From contig JAZQBE010000083.1 in assembly GCA_045545575.1 (NCBI GenBank), positions 1 through 15,786 of the forward strand: DNA of 15,786 nucleotides, read 5' to 3'. Positions 7,608 through 14,128 of this stretch are shown here, in pieces (the stretch's first letter is position 1; each line of letters starts with the position of its first letter). The position numbers and the translations under genes were made by a program. The notes beneath the pieces were generated by a model. That model did no database searches and was not told where the DNA came from. It worked only from the letters and a program-made list of their open reading frames with translations. This DNA comes from Shuttleworthia sp045545575 (GTDB taxonomy: Bacteria > Bacillota > Clostridia > Lachnospirales > Lachnospiraceae).

Positions 7608-8405
7608 ATGGAAAAAGAATACTTAAAAACCAAGGGCCGGATCTTTGATATCCAGCGGTACTCGATCCACGACGGACCCGGAATCCGCACCATCGTTTTC
7701 TTAAAGGGCTGCGTCCTTCGCTGCCGCTGGTGCTGCAATCCGGAGTCCCAGTCCTTCGAGATCGAGACGATGATGGTAGGGGGCAAGCCGAAGGTGATGG
7801 GCCGCGACGTGACCGTCGAGGAGGTCATGGCGGAGGTCGAAAAGGACCGCGGCTACTACCGCCGAAGCGGCGGGGGACTGACCCTTTCGGGCGGAGAGAG
7901 CCTGCTGCAGCCGGCCTTCGCGAGGGACCTGCTCCACGCGGCGAAGCACGTCGGCATCGGCACCGCGATGGAGAGCATGGCCTGTGCGCCGTGGGAGAAC
8001 ATCGAAGGCGTGCTGCCGTACCTGGACACGTACCTGATGGATATCAAGCATATCAATCCGGACAAACACAAAGCCTTCACCGGGCGCAGCAACGAGCTGA
8101 TGCTCGAAAACGCCCGCAGAGTCGCGGCCTCCGGTCAGACGAAGCTGGTGATCCGCGTGCCGGTGGTGCCGACCTTTAACGACACGCCCCAGGAGATCGC
8201 CGACATCGCCGCCTTCGCGGACAAGCTGCCCGGGGTGGAGAAGATCCACCTGCTGCCGTATCACCGGCTCGGGCAGGACAAATACGACGGACTCGGCCGC
8301 AAATACACGCTGACTGAAATCCTGCCGCCGTCGGCGGAGCATATGGAGATGCTCAAAAAGACCGTCGAGACGCATTCGGATCTGGTATGTCAGATCGGCG
8401 GATGA
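7608..8405 (+). CDS. Glycyl radical enzyme activating enzyme (radical SAM), short form
   Basis: This 265-residue radical SAM activase installs the glycyl radical on the dehydratase encoded 24 bases upstream. The cluster motif is GCVLRCRWC (C35, C39, C42), followed by an extra C43. The N-terminal YSIHDGPGIRTIVFLKGC is the class signature, and the SAM-binding GGE is at residues 95-97 (TLSGGES). After C43 the protein runs directly into VGGKPKVMGRDVTVEEVM. The cysteine-rich two-cluster ferredoxin insert found in many non-PFL activases is absent, so only one iron-sulfur cluster is expected, as in PflA. The ribosome binding site is AAAGGA. The gene is co-transcribed with the dehydratase. Confidence 0.93.
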   Translation: MEKEYLKTKGRIFDIQRYSIHDGPGIRTIVFLKGCVLRCRWCCNPESQSFEIETMMVGGKPKVMGRDVTVEEVMAEVEKDRGYYRRSGGGLTLSGGESLLQPAFARDLLHAAKHVGIGTAMESMACAPWENIEGVLPYLDTYLMDIKHINPDKHKAFTGRSNELMLENARRVAASGQTKLVIRVPVVPTFNDTPQEIADIAAFADKLPGVEKIHLLPYHRLGQDKYDGLGRKYTLTEILPPSAEHMEMLKKTVETHSDLVCQIGG

Positions 8406-8423
8406 GGACGGAAAGGAGAGGAC

Positions 8424-8795
8424 ATGGCAGAACTCAGTCGTTTCGACGACATGACACACATCATACAGGAATATGTGCCCGGCCGGCAGATGACCCTGGC
8501 TCACATCATTGCCAGCCCGGACCGCGACCTGTACGAGAAGCTGGGCCTGGATCCCAGGATTGACTACGAACGGGCAGCCATCGGCATCACGACGGTCACG
8601 CCTTCCGAGACGGCGATCATCATGGCGGACATCGCCATGAAAGCCAGCGGAATCACGCTCGGGTTTGTGGACCGGTTCTCCGGATCCCTGATCATCACGG
8701 GCACCGTCAGTGAAGTGGAAGCCGCGATGGAAGCGATCGCGATGTACCTGCGGACGACGTTCCAGTACACGGTCTGCCCGATCACCCGCACGTGA
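8424..8795 (+). CDS. eutS: EutS/PduU-type microcompartment shell protein
   Basis: This 123-residue circularly permuted BMC-domain protein forms hexamers in the shell. IIQEYVPGRQMTLAHIIASP (residues 13-32) is the beta-barrel-forming N-terminal segment of EutS/PduU. AAIGITTVTPSETAIIMADI and GFVDRFSGSLIITG (residues 80-93) are the permuted BMC core. Length is near the usual 110-120. It has an excellent ribosome binding site (GGAAAGGAGAGG) 18 bases after the activase stop, and its stop overlaps the next gene as GTGA. As the only permuted shell protein here, it probably occupies a specialised facet position. EutS and PduU cannot be separated with certainty by sequence alone. Confidence 0.92.
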   Translation: MAELSRFDDMTHIIQEYVPGRQMTLAHIIASPDRDLYEKLGLDPRIDYERAAIGITTVTPSETAIIMADIAMKASGITLGFVDRFSGSLIITGTVSEVEAAMEAIAMYLRTTFQYTVCPITRT

Positions 8796-9340
8796 AAAAG
8801 CTGATTCTGATGGGTCGGAGCCAGGCCGGAAAAACCACGCTGACCCAGGCACTGCGGGGCGAGGAGATCCATTACTACAAGACCCAGTACATCAACCACT
8901 ACGAGAGCGTGATCGACACGCCCGGGGAATACGCCCAGAGCCACCGGCTCGGAAAGGCTCTGGCGCTGTACACCTACGAGGCGGACGTCGTCGGCATCTT
9001 AGTCGCAGCCAACGAACCCTATTCGCTGTTCCCGCCGTGTGTGACGGCACAGGCCAACCGGCCGTGCATCGGCATCATCACCAAGATCGACCTGCCCACG
9101 GCAAACATCCCGCAGGCCGAACGGTGGCTTCGGATCGCCGGATGCCGCAAGATCTTCTACGTGAACTCCCTGAAGGGGGTGGGCGTCGCGGACATCCTGG
9201 AGTACCTGAAGACGGACGAGGAACGCGAGGCGGAGAAAACGGTGGAAGAGCGGAAGGCGGCGGCCGAAAAAGCCGCTTCGCGCGCCGGAACCAAACGGAA
9301 GCGCGCCGCGCCGAAGAAGCCGCCGGACGACACCGGATAA
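8792..9340 (+). CDS. eutP: EutP/PduV-type small GTPase with charged C-terminal tail
   Basis: This 182-residue Ras-like GTPase is found in most propanediol and ethanolamine microcompartment loci, where it may associate with the shell; its role is unsettled. Motifs: P-loop GRSQAGKT (8-15), DTPGEY (42-47), TKID (97-100) and SLKG (126-129). It starts at GTG 8792, which overlaps the eutS stop (GTGA), so translation is coupled. The GTPase core ends near residue 142. A further 40 residues rich in Glu, Lys, Arg and Ala follow (for example EKTVEERKAAAEKAASRAG and TKRKRAAPKKPPDD), which is longer than the roughly 150-residue EutP/PduV norm. The tail could be a helix ending in a basic, disordered segment. 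Confidence 0.88.
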   Translation: MKKLILMGRSQAGKTTLTQALRGEEIHYYKTQYINHYESVIDTPGEYAQSHRLGKALALYTYEADVVGILVAANEPYSLFPPCVTAQANRPCIGIITKIDLPTANIPQAERWLRIAGCRKIFYVNSLKGVGVADILEYLKTDEEREAEKTVEERKAAAEKAASRAGTKRKRAAPKKPPDDTG

Positions 9341-9525
9341 ATCGGAAAAACATTCTAATTTCTGGCATGAATCATCTTACAACGGAAAAGCGCTGCCGGA
9401 GGAGATGATCATCATAGAACTACCGGGAATGTATATTCCCAAAACCTCTGCAGGCGCAGAAAACCATTGTAACGAGAGGGATTTCTAATTCAACCGGGGA
9501 GACCCAAAACCAAAGGAGGAAAAAC
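9341..9525 (+). other. 185-base spacer with small palindromes inside the operon
   Basis: This is the longest gap between eutP and the aldolase. It holds GATGATCATC (9404-9413), the inverted repeat GGGAAT-GTAT-ATTCCC (9425-9440) and TCTGC-AGGC-GCAGA (9446-9459), then the aldolase ribosome binding site AAAGGAGG. A 27-codon frame at 9405-9488 is possible, but its GGAGG sits only 2 bases from the ATG. I see no good -35/-10 pair and no T-run terminator. RNA processing or an internal regulatory site is possible. Confidence 0.4.
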
Positions 9526-10377
9526 ATGATTAACGAAATGGAAATCAAGAAACAGATCTGTGACATCGGCAAGCGGATCTACGGCCGGAACATGGTTGCC
9601 GCCAACGACGGCAACATCTCCGTCAAGCTGAACGATCATGAATTCCTTTGCACACCGACCGGCGTGTCGAAGGGCTTTATGACCCCTGAGTTTATCTGCA
9701 AAGTGGATGAGAACGGCAACGTGCTGCAGGCCAACAAAGGCTTCAAGCCCTCGTCCGAAATCAAGATGCATATGCGCGTCTACCAGAAGCGTCCGGACGT
9801 CGGTTCCGTGGTTCACGCCCATCCGACCTTCGCGACGGCCTTCGCCATCGCCGGCATTCCGCTGACCCAGCCGATCATGCCCGAAGCGGTCATTTCCCTT
9901 GGCTGCGTGCCGATCGCGGAGTACGGCACCCCGTCCACGATGGAGATTCCGGATCGTCTGGAGAAGTACCTTCCCTACTTCGACGCCGTTCTTCTTGAGA
10001 ACCACGGCGCCCTGACCTGGAGCACCGATCTGCTGGCGGCCTACCACAAGATGGAGAGCGTGGAATTTTATGCGGAGCTGCTGTACAAGAGCCGTATGCT
10101 CGGCGGTCCGAAGGAATTCGATGAGGCCAACATCGAGAAGCTGTACTCGATCCGCCGCAAGTTCGGTATGCCCGGCAAGCACCCGGCCAGCCTGTGCCTG
10201 AACAAGGACGGCAAGAACTGCCACAACTGCGGTGCCTGCGGAAGCGAAGATTTCCGTCAGTTCCCGGGTTATCAGTATGATTTCGTCGGCCGCGACAATG
10301 CCGCTCCGGCTGCCGCTTCCGGCAACGAAGCCATGATCGCCGAAATCGTCAAGAAGGTGATGGCTGAGATGAAATAA
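9526..10377 (+). CDS. fucA: Class II aldolase (L-fuculose-phosphate type) with C-terminal encapsulation peptide
   Basis: This 283-residue zinc aldolase is predicted to split L-fuculose-1-phosphate, perhaps also rhamnulose-1-phosphate, into dihydroxyacetone phosphate and lactaldehyde. The catalytic glutamate is E78 (KPSSEIKMH); zinc ligands are H97 and H99 (VHAHPTF) and H160 (LENHGAL). The aldolase domain ends near residue 215. An extension follows: a cysteine cluster C224, C232, C235, C238 (KNCHNCGACG), an Ala/Pro linker (NAAPAAASGN), and the amphipathic helix EAMIAEIVKKVMAEMK (268-283). Such a linker plus helix is the form of encapsulation peptides known on the class II aldolases of fucose/rhamnose microcompartments. 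The ribosome binding site AAAGGAGG is strong. E. coli FucA is only about 215 residues, so the whole extension is extra. Confidence 0.9.
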   Translation: MINEMEIKKQICDIGKRIYGRNMVAANDGNISVKLNDHEFLCTPTGVSKGFMTPEFICKVDENGNVLQANKGFKPSSEIKMHMRVYQKRPDVGSVVHAHPTFATAFAIAGIPLTQPIMPEAVISLGCVPIAEYGTPSTMEIPDRLEKYLPYFDAVLLENHGALTWSTDLLAAYHKMESVEFYAELLYKSRMLGGPKEFDEANIEKLYSIRRKFGMPGKHPASLCLNKDGKNCHNCGACGSEDFRQFPGYQYDFVGRDNAAPAAASGNEAMIAEIVKKVMAEMK

Positions 10378-10436
10378 GAACCGCTTTCGGGTTATTGACG
10401 AAGGCTGACCGACGCATCGGATGGAAAGGGGAGGAC

Positions 10437-10919
10437 ATGCCGGATTACGCAAGAACCGAAGACATCGTAAAGCGCGTGCTGGCCGGCATGCAGACCGCTC
10501 CCCGGCGGATCACGCTTGACCAGGCAAAGGACATCCTTGCCGCGGTGGAAGCCGAGGCCGCCCGGATCGGCGTGAAAGCGGTGACAGCCGTTTCCGACGC
10601 CGCCGGCCGCCCGATCGCCGTGCACTGCATGGACGGGGCCTACATCGGCAGCTTTGACGTCGCGCTGAACAAGACCTATACGTCTGTGGCGTTTCAGATG
10701 TCGACCGAGAAACTCGGGAAGCTGGCCGCACCGGGCGAATCCCTCTACGGGATCCAGTTCACGAACGAAGGGAAGATCGTCATCTTCGGCGGCGGCGAAC
10801 CGCTGTACGCCGGCGGTGAGATGATCGGCGCCTTCGGCGTCAGCGGCGGAACAGCCGAGCAGGATACTTACCTCGGGGCCTTCGGCAAAACCTATGCGGA
10901 GAACTTATTCACAAGATAA
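10437..10919 (+). CDS. GlcG/HbpS-like (PduO C-terminal domain) protein with N-terminal encapsulation-like helix
   Basis: This is a 160-residue protein of the GlcG/HbpS family (the domain also found at the PduO C-terminus). LDQAKDILAAVEAEAARIGV (27-46), the AVSDAAGRPIA strand, LYGIQF and MIGAFGVSGGTAEQD are family landmarks. Residues 1-20 (MPDYARTEDIVKRVLAGMQT) are extra and match the amphipathic encapsulation peptides of the next enzymes, so it is probably lumenal. The ATG at 10437 follows GGGGAGG; a TTG at 10395 is in frame but has no ribosome binding site. Family members bind heme or other small ligands. Here there is no cobalamin adenosyltransferase domain and no B12 enzyme nearby, so its job is not B12 supply. 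Function is unknown. Confidence 0.85.
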   Translation: MPDYARTEDIVKRVLAGMQTAPRRITLDQAKDILAAVEAEAARIGVKAVTAVSDAAGRPIAVHCMDGAYIGSFDVALNKTYTSVAFQMSTEKLGKLAAPGESLYGIQFTNEGKIVIFGGGEPLYAGGEMIGAFGVSGGTAEQDTYLGAFGKTYAENLFTR

Positions 10920-10934
10920 ACAGGAGGTGATTTC

Positions 10935-12326
10935 ATGGAAGTAACGGAACGTCAGATTGAGTCCATCGTCAAATCCGTGATCGCCGGGATGCAGCTGAAA
11001 GAGGATACGTCGGGCATGCACGGGGTGTTCCCCGACATGAACACCGCGATTGCCAAGGCAAAGGAAGCACAGAAGGCTGTGCGTCTGATGTCCATGGACC
11101 AGCGGGAAAAGATCATTACCCGTATCCGTGAAAAGATCAAGGAAAATGCCGAGACCTTAGCCCGCATGGGCGTGGAAGAGACCGGCATGGGCAATGTGGG
11201 CGACAAGATCTTAAAGCACATTCTTGTCGCGGAGAAGACCCCGGGCACCGAAGACATCACGACCCAGGCCTGGTCCGGCGACCGCGGTCTGACCCTCGTG
11301 GAGATGGGCCCGTTCGGCGTCATCGGCGCCATCACGCCCTGCACGAACCCGAGTGAAACGGTGCTGTGCAATACGATGGGCATGCTCGCCGGCGGCAATA
11401 CGGTTGTCTTCAACCCGCATCCGCAGGCCATCAAGACCTCGATCTTTGCCATCAATCTGCTGAACGAAGCGTCCCTGGAGTGCGGCGGACCGGACAACAT
11501 CGCATGTACCGTGACGGCTCCCACGCTGGAGTCTTCCAATATCATGATGAAGCACAAGGACATCCCGCTCTTGGTCGCAACCGGCGGTCCGGGCGTGGTG
11601 ACGGCAGTGCTTTCGAGCGGCAAGCGCGGCATCGGCGCCGGCGCGGGCAATCCCCCGGCACTGGTCGATGAGACCGCGGATATCCGCAAGGCGGCGGCCG
11701 ACATCGTCAACGGCTGCACCTTCGACAACAACCTTCCCTGCATCGCGGAGAAGGAAGTGGTCGCGGTGGACGCCATCTGCGACGAGCTGATGAAGTACAT
11801 GATCGAAGAGAACGGCTGCTACCTGGCCTCCCCGGCCGTACAGGACGCGCTGATCCACACCGTCATGGACGAAAAGCTCCGCTTAAACCGCAAGTGCGTC
11901 GGCCGTTCGGCGAAGGCGCTCCTTGCGATGGTGGGCGTCGAAGTGCCCGACAGCATCCGCTGCATCATTTTCGAAGGCCCGAAGGAGCATCCGCTGATCG
12001 CGGAAGAGCTGATGATGCCGATCTTAGGCGTCGTCCGCGCAAAGAACTTTGAGGAAGCCGTGGAGGCGGCCGTCTGGCTCGAGCACGGCAACCGCCATTC
12101 CGCCCACATCCATTCCAAGAACGTGGACCGGATCACGACCTATGCCCGCGCGATGGACACCGCGATTTTAGTCAAGAACGGCCCGTCTTATTCGGCGCTC
12201 GGTTTCGGCGGCGAAGGTTTCCCGACCTTTACCATTGCCAGCCGCACCGGCGAAGGCTTAACCAGCGCAGCCACGTTTACCAAACGCCGCCGCTGCGTCA
12301 TGTCCGACAGCCTGTGTATCAGATGA
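10935..12326 (+). CDS. pduP: CoA-acylating propionaldehyde dehydrogenase
   Basis: This 463-residue aldehyde dehydrogenase is predicted to convert propionaldehyde, CoA and NAD to propionyl-CoA and NADH in the lumen. The catalytic cysteine is C269 in CTFDNNLPCIAEKE. MGPFGVIGAITPCTNPSET (124-142) and the C-terminal FTIASRTGEGLTSA are PduP/EutE signatures. The N-terminal helix TERQIESIVKSVIAGMQ (4-20), followed by a polar linker, is an encapsulation peptide like that of Salmonella PduP. The ribosome binding site AGGAGGTGA is near ideal, and the gene begins 15 bases after the GlcG/HbpS stop. The protein ends CIR, and its TGA (12324-12326) lies in the arm of a hairpin repeat. EutE-type acetaldehyde use is the alternative; context favours propionaldehyde. 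Confidence 0.94.
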   Translation: MEVTERQIESIVKSVIAGMQLKEDTSGMHGVFPDMNTAIAKAKEAQKAVRLMSMDQREKIITRIREKIKENAETLARMGVEETGMGNVGDKILKHILVAEKTPGTEDITTQAWSGDRGLTLVEMGPFGVIGAITPCTNPSETVLCNTMGMLAGGNTVVFNPHPQAIKTSIFAINLLNEASLECGGPDNIACTVTAPTLESSNIMMKHKDIPLLVATGGPGVVTAVLSSGKRGIGAGAGNPPALVDETADIRKAAADIVNGCTFDNNLPCIAEKEVVAVDAICDELMKYMIEENGCYLASPAVQDALIHTVMDEKLRLNRKCVGRSAKALLAMVGVEVPDSIRCIIFEGPKEHPLIAEELMMPILGVVRAKNFEEAVEAAVWLEHGNRHSAHIHSKNVDRITTYARAMDTAILVKNGPSYSALGFGGEGFPTFTIASRTGEGLTSAATFTKRRRCVMSDSLCIR

Positions 12327-12381
12327 CAGAAGGGACAGGCACTTTTGTCATCCCGAGTCAGAGGGACAGGTTCCCTGACTC
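12322..12381 (+). repeat. Double-hairpin GGGACAG repeat, copy 2
   Basis: This has the same architecture as the copy at 521-585. The first hairpin pairs GATGACAGAAG (12322-12332) with CTTTTGTCATC (12342-12352), one G-T wobble, with the identical loop GGACAGGCA. The second pairs GAGTCA (12355-12360) with TGACTC (12376-12381) and GGGA with TTCCC inside. The arms of the second hairpin differ from copy 1 but stay self-complementary. The pduP stop codon (12324-12326) lies in the first left arm, again as AGA-TGA. The alcohol dehydrogenase starts 17 bases after the end. Confidence 0.8.
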
Positions 12382-12398
12382 ACGGAAAGGAGAAAACT

Positions 12399-13601
12399 AT
12401 GGAAATGAATGCCACGCAAGTGGAAGAGATCGTCCGCCAGGTACTGAATAACCTGTCAGGATCTCCCGCCGCGGGTGCTTCGCGTCCGTCCGGCCCGATT
12501 CCGGCGAAGGCGCGCGTTGCCATGCTGACGAGCCTCGAGCATTTTGACATCAAGGAGTTCCCGATCCCCGCACTGGGCGACGACGATATCCTTGTCAAGG
12601 TGGAAGGCTGCGGCATCTGCGGTACCGACGCCCATGAATTCAAGCGTGATCCCTTCGGCCTGATCCCGGTGGCGTTAGGCCACGAGGGCACCGGCGAAAT
12701 CGTCGCGATGGGCAAAAACGTCAAAAAGGACAGCGCCGGCAAGCCGGTGAAGATCGGTGACAAGCTGGTCACCTGCATGATCTTCAAGGACAACCCGGAC
12801 ATCACCATGTTCGATCTGAACAAGCAGAACGTGGGCGGCGCGGACGTGTACGGCCTGCTGCCGGACGACGACGTGCACTTAAACGGCTGGTTCTCGGATT
12901 ATCTGCTGATCCGCGGCGGCTCGACGTATTTCAACGTCAGCGACCTGGATCTGGACAGCCGCATCTTAATCGAGCCCTGCGCGGTTCTGATTCACGCCGT
13001 CGAGCGCGCGAAAGATACCGGCATCCTGCGGTTCAACAGCCGCGTGGTGGTCCAGGGCTGCGGCCCGATCGGCCTGATCTGCATCGCCATCTTAAAGACG
13101 ATGGGTATCAACGATATCATCGCCGTGGACGGCAATGCCGGCCGCCTGGCCTTCGCGAAGAGACTCGGCGCCTCCGACACCGTCAACTTCCAGGATTACA
13201 AGGGCGCGGAAGCCATGGCAGAAGGCATCACTGAGAAATTCGGCGGCCATCTGGCGGACTTCGCCTTCCAGTGCACCGGCTCGCCGGTGGGACATTCCAA
13301 CATCTACAAGTTCGTCCGCAACGGCGGCGGCCTGTGCGAGCTGGGATTCTTCATCAACGGCGGCGGCGCGACGATCAACCCGCACTTCGACATCTGCTCG
13401 AAGGAGCTGACGATCGTGGGCAGCTGGGTCTACACGCTGCGTGATTACGCGACGACCTTTGCCTTCTTAAAGAGCGCGAAGGCGATCGGTCTGCCGATCA
13501 ACGAGCTGATCACCGACAAGTATCCGCTGTCGAAGATCAACGACGCGTACCGCAAGAACCTGGAAATGACCGGTTTGAAGATCGCCGTGATGCCGGACTG
13601 A
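12399..13601 (+). CDS. Zinc-type (MDR) alcohol dehydrogenase with N-terminal encapsulation peptide
   Basis: This 400-residue medium-chain dehydrogenase/reductase is predicted to reduce propionaldehyde to propanol, or lactaldehyde to propanediol, recycling NADH inside the compartment. Catalytic zinc residues are seen in GCGICGTDAHE (C74, H79) and GHEG (H95, E96), and the Rossmann motif is VQGCGPIGL (218-226). The four-cysteine structural zinc lobe usual in many MDR enzymes is not visible; that stretch reads TCMIFKDNPDITMFD. Residues 1-18 (MEMNATQVEEIVRQVLNN) plus a Gly/Ser/Ala/Pro linker form an encapsulation peptide. The ATG follows GGAAAGGAG. An in-frame start at 12345 lies inside the hairpin repeat and is rejected. 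Microcompartments of the Pdu/Eut type usually carry an iron-type alcohol dehydrogenase (PduQ/EutG); this one is a different family. Confidence 0.9.
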   Translation: MEMNATQVEEIVRQVLNNLSGSPAAGASRPSGPIPAKARVAMLTSLEHFDIKEFPIPALGDDDILVKVEGCGICGTDAHEFKRDPFGLIPVALGHEGTGEIVAMGKNVKKDSAGKPVKIGDKLVTCMIFKDNPDITMFDLNKQNVGGADVYGLLPDDDVHLNGWFSDYLLIRGGSTYFNVSDLDLDSRILIEPCAVLIHAVERAKDTGILRFNSRVVVQGCGPIGLICIAILKTMGINDIIAVDGNAGRLAFAKRLGASDTVNFQDYKGAEAMAEGITEKFGGHLADFAFQCTGSPVGHSNIYKFVRNGGGLCELGFFINGGGATINPHFDICSKELTIVGSWVYTLRDYATTFAFLKSAKAIGLPINELITDKYPLSKINDAYRKNLEMTGLKIAVMPD

Positions 13602-13646
13602 CGTCCGCGTCCGGTGCAAACCAAGACGCAATAAAGGAGGCGTTTC

Positions 13647-14069
13647 ATGCCGCGAAGACAGACAAATAATGAGACGACGCCCAAAACGGTCCGAACAAAG
13701 GCGCAAAGCGCGCCCGCGGCCGAAGGCGCAGCCGGCGAAACTGTCCGCGCAGTGGATGAGCGCGCCGTCGGTATTCTGGAGGTCTACGGTCTGGTCTGCG
13801 CGTTTCTGGCAGCCGATGCCGGCGCGAAGGCAGCCAACGTGACCCTGGAGCCGTTTGACAAGAACAAGCCCGCCAACGCGGAAACCTTACCGGTGCCGCT
13901 GCTGGTGACCATCAAATTCCGCGGAACCGTGGAAGACGTCACGGCAGCTGTGGAAGCGGGCAGACTTGTGGCAGAGGCAACGACCGGCGTGGTGGTCAGT
14001 CACGTGATCCCGCGTCCGACCGAACACACGTTAAAGATGCTCGGGCTCTGCGCCTTTGACACCGATTAA
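13647..14069 (+). CDS. BMC-H shell protein with N-terminal extension and enlarged pore loop
   Basis: This 140-residue single-BMC-domain shell protein has its domain at about residues 39-135, from ERAVGILEVYGLVCAFLAAD to SHVIPRPTEHTLKMLG. The first 38 residues are polar, Ala/Thr/Lys-rich and probably disordered. Where the canonical paralogs here have LIGTEKIGSGLVT, this one has LEPFDKNKP followed by ANAETLPVPLLVT. That is about nine residues longer and lacks the Lys-Ile-Gly-Ser-Gly pore motif, so the central pore should differ in size and chemistry. The ribosome binding site is AAAGGAGGCG, 45 bases after the alcohol dehydrogenase stop. Confidence 0.88.
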   Translation: MPRRQTNNETTPKTVRTKAQSAPAAEGAAGETVRAVDERAVGILEVYGLVCAFLAADAGAKAANVTLEPFDKNKPANAETLPVPLLVTIKFRGTVEDVTAAVEAGRLVAEATTGVVVSHVIPRPTEHTLKMLGLCAFDTD

Positions 14070-14128
14070 ACCGCCGGGGATCCGGCACATCATTTGAACG
14101 CCAGTATGGCAGAAAGAGAGGAACGCAT

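Noticed and set aside
7701..8852. Long antisense frame (383 codons) opposite the activase and eutS genes
   Set aside because: It is the shadow of GC-rich coding DNA: the + strand genes have clear motifs and ribosome binding sites, and the antisense translation is low-complexity Arg/His/Val-rich sequence without a recognised domain.
10395..10436. TTG start extending the GlcG/HbpS protein by 14 residues
   Set aside because: There is no ribosome binding site before it, whereas ATG 10437 has GGGGAGG and starts exactly at the encapsulation-like helix.
10437..10919. Cobalamin adenosyltransferase (PduO)
   Set aside because: Only the GlcG/HbpS domain is present; there is no adenosyltransferase domain and no B12-dependent dehydratase.
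12345..12398. Upstream start for the alcohol dehydrogenase
   Set aside because: It lies inside the hairpin repeat; the ATG at 12399 has GGAAAGGAG and starts at the encapsulation peptide.
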